Source: an uncultured bacterium (GTDB taxonomy: Bacteria > Cyanobacteriota > Vampirovibrionia > Gastranaerophilales > Gastranaerophilaceae). From it: a stretch of DNA of 64,000 bases. The notes below the pieces were generated by a model. It had not been told where the DNA came from, made no database searches, and saw only the letters and a list, made by a program, of their open reading frames with translations. Position 1 is the stretch's first letter. Each line of letters opens with the position of its first letter. The stretch lies in contig CANENE010000001.1 in the NCBI GenBank assembly GCA_947428835.1, forward strand, positions 164,506-228,505, read 5' to 3'. This document shows positions 15,478 to 25,448 of this stretch, in pieces. The position numbers were made by a program, and so were the translations under genes.

Positions 15478-15940
15478 TATTGTCTCCCGTTGTTTTTAAT
15501 AAATAAACAATATATATAAAAATTGAGGTGCAAATCATAACATCAAAAGCATTAAAAATTGCAAAATTAATAAAATTTAGCCTGATGTAATCTACAACAT
15601 AGCCTTTCGTAAGCCTTTCTATCATATTGCCTAAGGTTCCTGCCGAAAAAAGAGTCAGAATTATAAGAGGCAGTTTTTTTTGAAATGATATATTTTTATA
15701 GATATAATATCCGATGAAAATGACTGCCACAAGCCCAAGCAGAGCAAGGGCAAAGGTATAATTTTCAAATGTTGAAAATGCGCTTCCCGTGTTTTTCATA
15801 TGATATATCGAAAAAATCGGGTTTTTATAGCCAATAAGCTTAAAACTAAGATTTCTTAATTGATTTCCAAAATCAAGCAGAATTAAATTTAAAAAAACAT
15901 AAAACAAAAAAGACTTATAATGTTTATTATAATTGGGCAT
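15464..15940 (-). CDS. lspA: Signal peptidase II (divergent)
   Basis: A 158-residue inner-membrane aspartyl protease that removes signal peptides from prolipoproteins. Four hydrophobic segments are visible. Family motifs are present but altered: LLDFGNQLRN replaces LDxxTKxxV, NTGSAF is kept, the GNxxDR motif reads GNMIER (Glu108 for Asp), VVDYI is kept (Asp117) and FNxAD reads FNAFD (Asp133). The two aspartates of the catalytic dyad in known structures (VVD and FNxAD) are retained, so activity is likely. It overlaps both neighbours by 14 nt within the minus-strand run. Confidence 0.88.
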   Translation of the reverse strand: MPNYNKHYKSFLFYVFLNLILLDFGNQLRNLSFKLIGYKNPIFSIYHMKNTGSAFSTFENYTFALALLGLVAVIFIGYYIYKNISFQKKLPLIILTLFSAGTLGNMIERLTKGYVVDYIRLNFINFAIFNAFDVMICTSIFIYIVYLLKTTGDNNGKA

Positions 15941-16829
15941 TATTGGCTTTTTCCATATTTATTCTTTTTACAATATACGCCATACCAAGCATTTCAATTC
16001 TTGCTTTTGTTTTTTCTTCATTAACAGAAACTTTTGTAAAACCAACTGACGCGGTTGCATATTCATTTAAGTTTTTATCATTTGCTTTTACATATCTTTC
16101 AAGAGGACCTTCAACAGGAATTTTTCTGTATTTTTCCTTTGATTCAACAGGGGGATATTTGATCTCTTCTCTCGAAAGGCTTGCAAGAGCGACAATATCT
16201 TCGGGTTTATCTATGGTAAGTGCTATATCGTATTGTTTGCCGTTTTGTACAAAAACCGGGGTTTTAAAATCCATTTTAATTTTTCTTGCAACCCCATACT
16301 TCAAAGAAGTCTGCTCCATCATTGTGGTATCAGAAATAATCTTGAAGCTGCCATTTGGCATTTTTCTAAGATATACAACAAAACTGCTTGAACCATCAAG
16401 TACTCCCATTTTTTCTTTTTTGAGTCTTTTTGCAAGACTTTTTTTCACATTAGAATCAATGCTGGGATATACTTTTGCTTTTGAAACATCTGTTATTTGG
16501 ACAACAACAACATCGTCATATATAGAAATATCATTTATTTTGGATTTATATTTCATATCGGGAAATGCTTGCCTTGTTTTTTTAATCATAGATAAAATAT
16601 CGTTTGAGCTGAAGCCATCCGAGCTTTTATACTGGTCATCAAAAAAATCTTTCACTTTTTCAAGCTCATATTTTTGAACAGCCTTATCGTAATTTTTCAT
16701 AAAGAAATAGGCATCTTTTTTTTCGCTATTTAACATATACTCAAGCGTACCCGCGTTTGCAGTAAAACTTAAAAGGCTTATAACTAAAAATAATTTCAAT
16801 GGTTTTAAAATTTTCATAGGTTTATTCAT
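15927..16829 (-). CDS. Exported protein of unknown function
   Basis: About 300 residues from the ATG at 16829 (MNKPMKILKPLKLFLV); an upstream ATG at 16865 would put a polar extension ahead of the signal peptide. The signal sequence LFLVISLLSFTANAG ends with an Ala-X-Ala cleavage site. The first half of the mature protein (acidic helix, then KYKSKINDISIYDDVVVVQI) could be an NTF2-like fold, but I cannot name the family. The C-terminal half has mixed strands. It overlaps the upstream gene's stop by 8 nt and lspA by 14 nt. A long open frame on the opposite strand of this gene is a coding shadow. Confidence 0.75.
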   Translation of the reverse strand: MNKPMKILKPLKLFLVISLLSFTANAGTLEYMLNSEKKDAYFFMKNYDKAVQKYELEKVKDFFDDQYKSSDGFSSNDILSMIKKTRQAFPDMKYKSKINDISIYDDVVVVQITDVSKAKVYPSIDSNVKKSLAKRLKKEKMGVLDGSSSFVVYLRKMPNGSFKIISDTTMMEQTSLKYGVARKIKMDFKTPVFVQNGKQYDIALTIDKPEDIVALASLSREEIKYPPVESKEKYRKIPVEGPLERYVKANDKNLNEYATASVGFTKVSVNEEKTKARIEMLGMAYIVKRINMEKANNAQL

Positions 16830-17394
16830 CTTTCTTAAATAACAAGTAATATTTTTTATCTCCATAATATAATATCATATTCCAATACCCTCCTTCATCT
16901 TCAAAATCGATATAAGCCTCGGGTATTGGGGTTCTTTGGTTTTTTTTGCCCCATTTTGTACCTATAAATTCCATTGTTTTCTTGCTTATTTTTTGAAAAA
17001 AAGTGGGATTTGGATGCGGAAATTTCTCTTTATAAAACATTTCAGGCACAATTCCTTCCCTATAAACAGGAATTGTATAGCTTACTTTTCCGTTTTCTTT
17101 AAAAAGGACATAAGTTGTGCCGTTTCTTTCTCTTGGGGTCAAAAGATAGTACCCCGGCGGTATTACTTTTGTTTTAAAAATCAACCTGACCCCTGTTCTA
17201 AATAAAGGATAAGGCGAATGCATATAATTTGTGTAATCATCGGCTTGTTTTGGGTCAATTCCGAAAATATAATTAAAATCTGCTTCATAAAGGCTATCAT
17301 ATATTGCATCAAAATCTTCATTTGCAAATGCAAAAGAAGCTAAACAAAACACTATAAAAATAATTTTAATTTTTTTAAAAAATTTTTTTAACAA
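16822..17394 (-). CDS. Exported protein of unknown function
   Basis: A 190-residue protein with a clear signal peptide (basic MLKKFFKKIK, hydrophobic IIFIVFCLASFAFA, cleavage before NED). The mature domain is rich in Tyr and Phe, with VIPPGYYLLTPRERNG and a closing GGYWNMILYYGDKKYYLLF strand pair, suggesting a beta-rich periplasmic domain. The family is not recognised. Its ATG lies within the end of the CheW gene (7-nt overlap), and it overlaps the next exported protein by 8 nt, so these two exported proteins are probably co-translated. Confidence 0.75.
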   Translation of the reverse strand: MLKKFFKKIKIIFIVFCLASFAFANEDFDAIYDSLYEADFNYIFGIDPKQADDYTNYMHSPYPLFRTGVRLIFKTKVIPPGYYLLTPRERNGTTYVLFKENGKVSYTIPVYREGIVPEMFYKEKFPHPNPTFFQKISKKTMEFIGTKWGKKNQRTPIPEAYIDFEDEGGYWNMILYYGDKKYYLLFKKDE

Positions 17395-18437
17395 ATGGTA
17401 AGCCTGTCGTCTTTCATAAGTTTTTCGGTATCAATTATCTGATATATTTCATTGTCTTTAACAAATTCGCTCAAATTGGAATCATCCTGTTTTTGAATTT
17501 TATTTTGAACGAGCTTATCAAAATTAATATTCATACTTTCTAAAATTTCATCAGCCAAAATTCCTATTTTGAATTCCGAAGATTTTAGAATGATAATTGT
17601 GGATTTTTCTTTTATTTCTGTTTTTGCACCTGTGTAAAAATTCCTTATATCAATTACTGTTATATATTCACCTTTGATATTAATTAAGCCAAAAACAAAA
17701 TCAGGAGTATTCGGGATTTTTATGAATTTAGAATTATTTACTTTATAAAATTCTTTAACACTTGCAAGAGTTATGTAGTATTTAATGTTATTTATTATAA
17801 AAGAAACCCCCATATCATATAATGGCGTAGTAAATTGAATATCGTGTCTAACAGATATTGAAACTTCTCTTCTTTCTTTAAGGATATTTTTGCTTTTGTC
17901 ATCAGAGACTATGTATCTTGTATTGCTGCTTCCATCCGAAATATATTTTTCAGGGTGGTTATTTACTTCATCAATTACTTTTTTTGGATCAATTATATAA
18001 ATATTTTGCGTATTTTCACTGTATGTACCAAGCCACAGACTATTTTCATCGCTAAATGGAACAGGATGGATTTTGTTCTTTTGAACTCTTTTAATATCAA
18101 TAATACTATCACATGCAATTGCACCTAGTGCTTCTTGCTGCTTAATTATAACAAGTTTGGTGTTTAAATCATAAACAATTCTTTCTTCTTTGAAGATTTC
18201 TCTTAAATCAATTACACCAATTGGAATATCGTCATATTTCATAAAGCCTAAAATGCAGCTTGGAAGGTTATGAGCATAATCCAATTCTATAATTTTTTCA
18301 ATTTCAAGAACATTTTCGGTTTTGATTGCGTATATTTTTTTGTTAACTTCAATTAATGTAAAGTTTTCAAAATCGTTTTCAATATCTGTTATTGCATTTT
18401 GATTATTTAAAACGATATTATTTTCAACATTATCCAT
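17388..18437 (-). CDS. CheW-like protein with two CheW domains
   Basis: A 349-residue chemosensory adaptor that links receptors to CheA. Two CheW-type SH3-like domains are visible. The first spans about residues 25-160 (FTLIEVNKKIYAIKTENVLEI, ILGFMKYDDIPIGVIDLREIF). The second spans about 205-345 (VSFIINNIKYYITLASVKEF, FVFGLINIKGEYITVIDIRNF). The Leu-Pro/Ile-Pro turn before the second strand set is present in both (NLPSCILGF, IPNTPDFVFGL). It is divergent from the MCP-CheA genes. Double CheW proteins occur in large multi-receptor arrays and twitching-type systems. Confidence 0.87.
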   Translation of the reverse strand: MDNVENNIVLNNQNAITDIENDFENFTLIEVNKKIYAIKTENVLEIEKIIELDYAHNLPSCILGFMKYDDIPIGVIDLREIFKEERIVYDLNTKLVIIKQQEALGAIACDSIIDIKRVQKNKIHPVPFSDENSLWLGTYSENTQNIYIIDPKKVIDEVNNHPEKYISDGSSNTRYIVSDDKSKNILKERREVSISVRHDIQFTTPLYDMGVSFIINNIKYYITLASVKEFYKVNNSKFIKIPNTPDFVFGLINIKGEYITVIDIRNFYTGAKTEIKEKSTIIILKSSEFKIGILADEILESMNINFDKLVQNKIQKQDDSNLSEFVKDNEIYQIIDTEKLMKDDRLTIC

Positions 18438-18480
18438 TTTAAATTTTCTACCTTTAATACCCGAAAATTAACATAATAAT

Positions 18481-18509
18481 TTGCTAACGTTTGAGATATT
18501 TATTATAAT
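18481..18509 (+). promoter_or_regulatory. Promoter of the MCP-CheA operon
   Basis: TTGCTA (18481-18486), a 17-nt spacer and a perfect TATAAT (18504-18509). The start would be near 18516, leaving a leader of about 26 nt that contains AAAGGTGG before the MCP ATG. Confidence 0.65.
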
Positions 18510-18541
18510 AATAATTAGATTATACATTTTAAAGGTGGAAT

Positions 18542-19591
18542 ATGTCAAAAGAGATAAACGATAATAATATCAATATTGGTAAAGAACTTGGAAGAATGCA
18601 GCTTTTTAATTCCGCAGTTGTAGTTGTTGCACTTGCAATTATCTTTTATAACGTTAGATTTCTAAATTTTGTCGGACACGATTTATTGATTATCGTTTTT
18701 GTAACTTCTGTTTTTATTGCACTATTATTTGAATACAGCAAAAGTATGGTTAAAAAATCGCTTGATAATCTTGTTATTCAGGCAAGCGAAAGAACAATTT
18801 CAAGCGTAAATGATATTCAAAATCGAAACATATCCCAAAGAGAAAACAACAACTATTCTCTTACAAGAATTAAAAATATTCAGGATTTAGCAGCAAATCT
18901 TCAAAAATATTCCGCTGATATGAAGTCTTTAACCAACCAAACAAGAGAAAAAACAGACCAATCATTATCTTTTACAAATAATGAATATGGGGCTGTTAAA
19001 ACAAATATCGAAAAAATGTTTGCAATAAGGCACAAAATCCAAACAATTGCAGAACTTATTCTTGAATTATCCGATTTTGTTCAATCAATATCATCTACAG
19101 TTGGTTTAGTCGAAGATATTGCAGAACAGACCAATTTGCTTGCATTAAATGCGGCAGTTGAAGCTGCCCGCGCCGGAGAACACGGAAAAGGTTTTGCTGT
19201 TGTTGCCTCAGAAATTAGAAAACTTGCAGACGAATCAAAACAAGCAACTACAAAAATTATTTCTTTAATTAATGATATTCAGCAAACCGCTAATTCGACA
19301 GTGCTTGCAACAGAAGAAGGCACAAAAGAAATCGAATCCGGTTTGGAATTAGCCCATATAATTAGCGAAAATATTGAACAATTAATAAACGTTATGAATG
19401 AAATTTCTTCTAATGTGCAAGAAATTATTGTTTCATCCAAAAAAATAAGTACAGATTCCAAAACAACCGATGAATTTACAAAAGAAATTTTAAGAAGTGT
19501 TGAAGAAAGCAAAAAACTTGCAAACGAAAATGAATCACTTTATGAAAAAATTGAAACAACTTCAAACGATTTGAAACGTTCTGTAATATAA
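18542..19591 (+). CDS. Methyl-accepting chemotaxis protein without a periplasmic sensor
   Basis: A 349-residue receptor. Two hydrophobic segments lie close together (about residues 19-36 and 46-63), leaving almost no periplasmic loop. The rest is a long cytoplasmic coiled coil with the receptor hairpin tip ([20 protein letters not shown], about residues 193-212) and the following [18 protein letters not shown]. No HAMP domain is evident. It may therefore sense membrane state or an internal signal, or couple to a partner, as proposed for some PilJ-like receptors. CheA follows after 19 nt. Confidence 0.92.
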   Translation: MSKEINDNNINIGKELGRMQLFNSAVVVVALAIIFYNVRFLNFVGHDLLIIVFVTSVFIALLFEYSKSMVKKSLDNLVIQASERTISSVNDIQNRNISQRENNNYSLTRIKNIQDLAANLQKYSADMKSLTNQTREKTDQSLSFTNNEYGAVKTNIEKMFAIRHKIQTIAELILELSDFVQSISSTVGLVEDIAEQTNLLALNAAVEAARAGEHGKGFAVVASEIRKLADESKQATTKIISLINDIQQTANSTVLATEEGTKEIESGLELAHIISENIEQLINVMNEISSNVQEIIVSSKKISTDSKTTDEFTKEILRSVEESKKLANENESLYEKIETTSNDLKRSVI

Positions 19592-19610
19592 AGGATTTGC
19601 TTGTTTAACT

Positions 19611-22600
19611 ATGGAATTTCAAAAAGAAGAGCTTGATGAAATATTAAATATATTCAGCCAAGAAAGCAAAGAAATCTTATCTTCCATGGATGAAAAGCTT
19701 CTTTCGCTTGAAAAAGACGGATATAATAGCGAAATGGCAATTGCTCTTTTCAGAGACGCACATTCTCTAAAAGGTTCAGCCAGAATGCTTGGTTTTGTTG
19801 ATATTCAAAATATTGCCCACAAAATTGAAGATGTTATAAGCCTCATTAAAGAAGAAAAGCTGCAATTAAATACCCAAATTACAGATACCATTATGGTTTG
19901 TTTGGAATTTATTGAAACTTTAATCAATAAAACCGTTGAAAATAAAGAAGAATTTAAAAGCGAAAAATTAAATGAATATATCCAAAAGCTTGAAGAAATT
20001 GAAAAAAGCGTTTTAAAGCAGGATGACAAAACAAATGATATTAATCAAAACCTCGAAAATTTAATAATAGACATTTTATATACAATTCAAAATGCCAAAA
20101 AAGAACAGAACTTTAACCCTGTTTATGAGCTTGAAAATAAAACAAATAATTTAATAAATATTTTAAATGAAATAAACAAAGATGAAATAAATCCTTTAAA
20201 AAATAAAGCACAGGCGCTTTTTGAAGCAATTGAAAAATTTAAAATCTCGGAAAATAAAGACCTTTCTTTTTTAGAAGTATACAATATTATCCATGAGCTA
20301 ACCGAAGGACTTGGGCAATATTTTGACAATAATCATATTTTAAGAAAAAACTACTTTGAAACAGTTGAAAATATGATTAATGTTAAAAATGAAGATACAA
20401 GTATAGTAGAAACCAAAAAAGAAGACCTTTTAAGCCCAAAAGTTGTCGAATTTTTGCAAAGAGTTCCCCTTTTGGAGATAAATTGCGAATTTTTCCCCGA
20501 TACTATTGCAATTATTCTGAATATCATTGAAGATGAACAAGATAAAATAAGAAAAGATATTTTTATAAATATCAAAGATATCTTAGATGTCTTTAAGCAA
20601 AACAATGTCACAACCACAAGAGATATAACCCTTGGCATAAAAGAAATAATCGAAGAAATTAAATCAGGCAAAGATGATGTAATTAAAGAAGCTAAAACCA
20701 AATCCGAAGTCATAAAGACTATGGCAAGGTTTCAATATAAAAAAGAACACAAAAAGACCCCCGAAGAAAAACACGAACTAAGCCAAAAAGACATATTAAA
20801 TTCAATTACAAACACAGAAATCAAGACTCTAAGAATTGATTCGCATAAGCTTGATAATTTAGTCGGGCAAATCGGAGAATTAATTGTATCAAAAATTAAA
20901 ACCAATGAACAGCTGTCTTTGGCAAAAAAAATAAGTAATGACCTTGTCGACTGGCAAAAAAACTTTAGTAAAATGAACTATTATATTAAATATTTTGATA
21001 AAAAATATTTATCTAAGCCTGAAAGTCACATGTCAGATGATTATAGAAAAATGATTGCTTACAATAAGCAGTTAAATGCTCTTTGCGAAGCACACGGAGA
21101 TAGAATAACGGCATTAATAAAAGAAATGTCAAATCTTTTTCGCCAGCTGCAGGAAAGCGAAACTAAACTAAATACCACTTCAACCGAAATTGAGACAATG
21201 GTTAAAAATATGAGAATTTTGCCTCTTTCAACCATATTTCAGCTTTTCCCGAGAATGGTCCACAATATCGCAAGGGATAAACACAAAAAAATTGACCTTA
21301 CTATTGAAGGTTCAGACATCACAGCCGATAAAACCATAATTGAAGAAATCAAAATTCCTTTAATGCACATAATAAGAAATTCAATAGACCATGGCATAGA
21401 AGACATTGAAACAAGAAAAAGACTCAACAAAAACCCTGTTGGAAAAATTCAAATAATTGCAAAATACAAAGAAAACAAAGTTATAATTGATGTAAAAGAC
21501 GACGGGCGCGGGCTCGATATAGAAAAAATCAAATCAAAAGCGCTTGAAAAAGGACTTTTAACTAAAGATGAAATTAATGTTTTAACCGATGAAGAACTTA
21601 CTAATTTGATTTTTTATCCCGGGTTTTCAACTGAAGATTTTGTAACGGAATTATCAGGCCGCGGCTTAGGGCTTGATATTGTAAATAATAAAATAAATCA
21701 AATGTCAGGAAGAGTGGATATTTTCTCCCAGGTAAATGAAGGAACTGTTGTAAGAATAATTCTTCCTGCAACTGTTGCAACAAAAAAAGTATTCATAATT
21801 GAAGAACTAAATCAGCTCTATGCTATTGAAACTTCTGTGATAAAGACAATTCTAAGAATAAATTCGGATGAAATATTTGAAAAAGATGATAACAACTACT
21901 ATATCTATAACGGGCAGGCTCTTTCAATTTACACCCTTTCTCAAATTCTAAATTTTGAAAATACCCAAAGAGAAACAGACAAATATACTTTAATGATTAT
22001 TGAAACCGAAAGTTCTATGTTTGGAATAATCGTTGAAAGACTTATAGCAGGTCAGGAAATTGTCCACAAAAAACTTGAACCGCCATTATATAAGGTTAAA
22101 AATATTTCAGGAATTACGACACTGGCTAATGGTGATGCCTGCTTGATTTTAAGCGTTAGTGATATAATTTCTACAATAAATTCGGCAAAAATCGGAATAA
22201 AACTCATCTCTAAAAATAAAATTCTAAAAACCAAAGATAATTCAAGCTATAAAATTCTTGTTGTGGATGATTCCCATACAACAAGGGTTTTGCAGAAAAA
22301 TATCCTTACAAATTGCGGGTATAATGTTACAACTTCAATCAATCCTATAAACGCGCTTGAAAAATTGAAGGAAAATAAATACGACCTTATTATAAGCGAT
22401 ATACAAATGCCTGAAATGAATGGTTTTGAATTTATTAAACAAGCAAGAAACATCCCTAACTATAAAGATGCACCAATTATAGTAGTCAGCTCTGAAAGTA
22501 AAGATAAATATGCATCTTTAATTGAAGAAACCCAAATCAAACGCTATATTCAAAAAGCTGATTTCAAACAAGATGAATTTGTAGAAATCGTAAAAGAAAT

Positions 22601-22616
22601 ACTTAAAAACGTTTAA
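19611..22616 (+). CDS. Hybrid chemotaxis histidine kinase CheA with receiver domain
   Basis: A 1001-residue CheA-REC fusion. Domains in order: HPt with phospho-accepting His51 (RDAHSLKGSARMLGF); a long helical linker region (about 110-400); a dimerisation region (about 410-540); HATPase with N-box NSIDHG near 590, G1 DDGRGLD near 632 and G2 GRGLGLDIV near 683; a CheW-like P5 domain (about 705-850); and a CheY-type receiver (about 880-1001) with the VVDDS acidic pair and phospho-acceptor Asp930 in IISDIQMPEMNG. Such hybrids are typical of twitching/pilus chemosensory systems (ChpA, PixL). No CheR, CheB or separate CheY gene is nearby. Confidence 0.93.
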   Translation: MEFQKEELDEILNIFSQESKEILSSMDEKLLSLEKDGYNSEMAIALFRDAHSLKGSARMLGFVDIQNIAHKIEDVISLIKEEKLQLNTQITDTIMVCLEFIETLINKTVENKEEFKSEKLNEYIQKLEEIEKSVLKQDDKTNDINQNLENLIIDILYTIQNAKKEQNFNPVYELENKTNNLINILNEINKDEINPLKNKAQALFEAIEKFKISENKDLSFLEVYNIIHELTEGLGQYFDNNHILRKNYFETVENMINVKNEDTSIVETKKEDLLSPKVVEFLQRVPLLEINCEFFPDTIAIILNIIEDEQDKIRKDIFINIKDILDVFKQNNVTTTRDITLGIKEIIEEIKSGKDDVIKEAKTKSEVIKTMARFQYKKEHKKTPEEKHELSQKDILNSITNTEIKTLRIDSHKLDNLVGQIGELIVSKIKTNEQLSLAKKISNDLVDWQKNFSKMNYYIKYFDKKYLSKPESHMSDDYRKMIAYNKQLNALCEAHGDRITALIKEMSNLFRQLQESETKLNTTSTEIETMVKNMRILPLSTIFQLFPRMVHNIARDKHKKIDLTIEGSDITADKTIIEEIKIPLMHIIRNSIDHGIEDIETRKRLNKNPVGKIQIIAKYKENKVIIDVKDDGRGLDIEKIKSKALEKGLLTKDEINVLTDEELTNLIFYPGFSTEDFVTELSGRGLGLDIVNNKINQMSGRVDIFSQVNEGTVVRIILPATVATKKVFIIEELNQLYAIETSVIKTILRINSDEIFEKDDNNYYIYNGQALSIYTLSQILNFENTQRETDKYTLMIIETESSMFGIIVERLIAGQEIVHKKLEPPLYKVKNISGITTLANGDACLILSVSDIISTINSAKIGIKLISKNKILKTKDNSSYKILVVDDSHTTRVLQKNILTNCGYNVTTSINPINALEKLKENKYDLIISDIQMPEMNGFEFIKQARNIPNYKDAPIIVVSSESKDKYASLIEETQIKRYIQKADFKQDEFVEIVKEILKNV

Positions 22617-22648
22617 CCAATTGTAAAATTTTTTACATATTAAGAATT

Positions 22649-22677
22649 TTGTAGTATTCTTTAAAAATAAGTATACT
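22649..22677 (+). promoter_or_regulatory. Promoter of the degenerate receiver gene
   Basis: TTGTAG (22649-22654), a 17-nt spacer and TATACT (22672-22677). A strong AGGGGAG ribosome-binding site at about 22695 follows in the leader. It suggests the gene can be expressed separately from CheA. Confidence 0.55.
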
Positions 22678-22713
22678 TTTATAAATTTTAAAATAGGGGA
22701 GTAAATTCATCTG

Positions 22714-24039
22714 ATGTCAGATATTAATACGGTATTAATTGTAAGTAATAAGGAAGATATTGTTAATCAAATATCTCAAAAACTTGTGCTTTTAAGAAAC
22801 CTTGATAAGATTAAATCCTGCACAATTGAACAGGCAAATACAGCACTTGATGAATTTGAACCTAATATTATTCTTTTACATTGCGAAAATAACAACAAAG
22901 AATCTCTTGAATTTGTTAAAAAAATTAAAAACGATTCGCAATATAACACCGTTCCCATTCTTTTGATTAATGAGAATTGTACAAGAGAAGCAATAATCGA
23001 AGCTTTTGACCTTGGAATATCAGATGTTATTTTTATGCCTATTATTGATTATGAACTACTAATCAGGACAATTTGGGCACTTCAGAAAAATGAACTTAAT
23101 CAAAATGTTGAATCCAAAACAAACTTTTTAGCTTCCCTTGGTATAATTCAGCCCGAAACCGGAGTATATGCCCAAAAATACTGTGATGATTTTATAAAAA
23201 ATGAAATCAATCAAACCAGAAAATATGCTTCCCGTGCTTGCATTTTGCTTGTAAGCCAGGATAGAAAATACCCCACTTGCAAAAATCCTAAAGAATTTAT
23301 TGCAACTATTAAAAATTCAATTCGTATGAATGATTCTGTAATCATTAAAGACGTCGACGAATTTTATGTATATCTTCAAAAAACCAAGCTAAATGGCGCA
23401 TATAGTGTTTTTGAAAGAATAAACAATAACCTTGGAATAGATTCGGGAGCAAATGCAGGTGTTGTTGAAGTTCAAAACCAAAAATTTGAAGATATCAAAG
23501 AAGCCCTTGCAGCAGCACTTAGGAAAGCAAACGAAAATACAAATTCTTTAATTGTAGCTTCTGATTTTTATAATGAGCAAGATGAACCTGTTTTGAACTT
23601 TAAAAATGCAGCTGAACATAACCAAGATATTGATGATGATATCGATGATATGCCAAAAATCAAATCAAATTCTAAATATGATAAAAACAGTATCAAATTA
23701 TTCAATCAGGCTTATGATATGAAAATAAAAGTTGTAATGGAGCCTGTATTTAAAAAATATGAGCGCATCGTAAGACTTAAAAAACAAGAATGCGCTCTAA
23801 GCTCATATGTCGGAACAAAATCAGCTTTTAAAATTTCAACAGGAAGCGCTAATGCCGTTTTAAATATAGATTATGATGGAATTAATCATGTCTTTATTAA
23901 ATTAACCGTTTTAAACAACGGGCAAAAAAGGCTTTTTGAAACAGAAACAATTGAATTCAATGAACTGGATTATAGAAAAATTTCAGTTATGCTTTCTAAT
24001 TTGCTTGAAAAGTTTTTTGCAATTACCGAAAAAGATTAA
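22714..24039 (+). CDS. Pseudo-receiver protein with degenerate GGDEF-like middle domain
   Basis: A 441-residue cytoplasmic protein. Residues 1-125 follow the receiver pattern (VLIVSNKEDIVNQI, PNIILLHCENN, VPILLINENCTREAIIEAFDLG, DVIFMPI). The acidic pocket is missing and the phospho-acceptor Asp position is occupied by His-Cys (LLHCENN), so it is unlikely to be phosphorylated. Residues 140-285 resemble a GGDEF-like fold without the GGDEF loop (SLGIIQPETGVYAQKYCDDF, GANAGVVEVQ). An acidic linker (DIDDDIDDMPK) leads to an unrecognised C-terminal domain of about 110 residues. It may be an output or scaffold partner of the adjacent chemosensory system. Confidence 0.7.
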   Translation: MSDINTVLIVSNKEDIVNQISQKLVLLRNLDKIKSCTIEQANTALDEFEPNIILLHCENNNKESLEFVKKIKNDSQYNTVPILLINENCTREAIIEAFDLGISDVIFMPIIDYELLIRTIWALQKNELNQNVESKTNFLASLGIIQPETGVYAQKYCDDFIKNEINQTRKYASRACILLVSQDRKYPTCKNPKEFIATIKNSIRMNDSVIIKDVDEFYVYLQKTKLNGAYSVFERINNNLGIDSGANAGVVEVQNQKFEDIKEALAAALRKANENTNSLIVASDFYNEQDEPVLNFKNAAEHNQDIDDDIDDMPKIKSNSKYDKNSIKLFNQAYDMKIKVVMEPVFKKYERIVRLKKQECALSSYVGTKSAFKISTGSANAVLNIDYDGINHVFIKLTVLNNGQKRLFETETIEFNELDYRKISVMLSNLLEKFFAITEKD

Positions 24040-24060
24040 TTTTGCTGTACAATAGATTTT

Positions 24061-25320
24061 ATGAAAAACTTTTGTTTAAAATCTTTAGGCTGTAAGCAAA
24101 ACACTCTTGAAGGGCAAATTATTACAGATAACCTCATCAAAGCAGGTTTTTGCTATGTTGAAGATATTTCAAAGTGTGATTTTTATATTCTAAATTCCTG
24201 CACAGTCACTTCTCATAGCGATTCTACCGCAAGTTATCTTTTAAAAAAAGCAAAAAGGCAAAATAAAAATATTAAAACGGTTCTAATCGGATGTCTTGCT
24301 CAAACATACAAGGAACACAAGGGTTTTGACTATTCTATTGCAGATATTATTCTTGGAAACAAAGAAAAAATGGATATAGAAAAATATCTTTTACAGCAAA
24401 ATTTCAAAATGGAAGTTGAAGATATTTTTAAAGAGACAAAATTTAAAAACAAATTTCTATACAACCCGGCTTCTACAAGATTAAGTATCAAAATTCAAGA
24501 TGGCTGCAATAACAGATGTTCTTACTGCATAATTCCTTATGCAAGAGGCAATTCTTGTTCTAATAGCGAAGAAAATATCATAAAACAAATAAATATCGGA
24601 ATTGAAAAAGGAATTAAAGAGATAGTTCTTACCGGAATTCATATAGGGCAGTGGGAATATGAAGGGAAAAATTTAACTAATCTTTTAGAAAGCATTGAAA
24701 AAACAGATATTCAAAGATACAGGCTGGGTTCATTATATGTAGATGAAATTGATGATGATATGATTGATGTTTTAAAAAATTCTAAAAAATTCTGCCCTCA
24801 TTTTCATTTATCTTTGCAATCTATGTGCAACAAAACTCTAAAAGCTATGAATAGAAGCTACAGCGTAGAAAAAGTCTTTGAAACTATTGAAAAAATAAAC
24901 AAAAATTTTTATCTTCCATATTTAGGTTCTGATATTATAGTTGGCTTCCCAAATGAAAAAGAAGAAGATTTTATCGAAACATATAATAATCTAAAAAAAG
25001 CAAAATTATCTTCAATCCATTGTTTTCCTTATTCAAGAAGACAAAATACAAAAGCATACGATATGCCAAATCAAATTCAAGATGGCATAAAAACAAAAAG
25101 AGCAAAAATAATATCGCAATTGTCCAATCAATTACATCAGGATTTTCTTGAACAAAATAAATACGAAAAAGCAGAAATTCTAATCGAAAGAAAATCTCCA
25201 AAAACAGGACTATATAGCGCAATTACAAGAAATTACATTAAAATTTATTTTGAAGATAATAACGACAATTTAAGACATAGTTTAAAAATCGTGGAATTAA
25301 AAGACTATAAACTCCATTAA
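24061..25320 (+). CDS. mtaB: tRNA t6A37 methylthiotransferase MtaB
   Basis: A 419-residue radical-SAM enzyme that adds a methylthio group to t6A37 of tRNAs reading ANN codons. The N-terminal UPF0004 domain has the three cluster cysteines (SLGCKQNTLEGQ, LNSCTVTSHSD, LIGCLAQ). The radical-SAM motif DGCNNRCSYCIIPYARG lies near residues 147-163. The LGCKQN start and overall length fit MtaB better than MiaB or RimO. The C-terminal ~55 residues are probably the TRAM domain. A TACAAT box at 24048-24053 ends 7 nt before the ATG and no Shine-Dalgarno is present, so the message may be leaderless. Confidence 0.9.
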   Translation: MKNFCLKSLGCKQNTLEGQIITDNLIKAGFCYVEDISKCDFYILNSCTVTSHSDSTASYLLKKAKRQNKNIKTVLIGCLAQTYKEHKGFDYSIADIILGNKEKMDIEKYLLQQNFKMEVEDIFKETKFKNKFLYNPASTRLSIKIQDGCNNRCSYCIIPYARGNSCSNSEENIIKQINIGIEKGIKEIVLTGIHIGQWEYEGKNLTNLLESIEKTDIQRYRLGSLYVDEIDDDMIDVLKNSKKFCPHFHLSLQSMCNKTLKAMNRSYSVEKVFETIEKINKNFYLPYLGSDIIVGFPNEKEEDFIETYNNLKKAKLSSIHCFPYSRRQNTKAYDMPNQIQDGIKTKRAKIISQLSNQLHQDFLEQNKYEKAEILIERKSPKTGLYSAITRNYIKIYFEDNNDNLRHSLKIVELKDYKLH

Positions 25321-25448
25321 AAATATTACTTAAAAATTAAAAATAAATAAAATGCTTGTAATAATTGGAATTTTTTTATAGAATAGAATAACAAAGATTA
25401 AGATTGCCTATTAGTTTAACGATAGAATTTAAATAGAAAGAATTTTTA

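Noticed and set aside
15943..16677. Plus-strand 244-codon frame opposite the exported protein gene
   Set aside because: The minus-strand frame has a signal peptide and operon overlaps with lspA; the plus frame is a shadow caused by codon bias.
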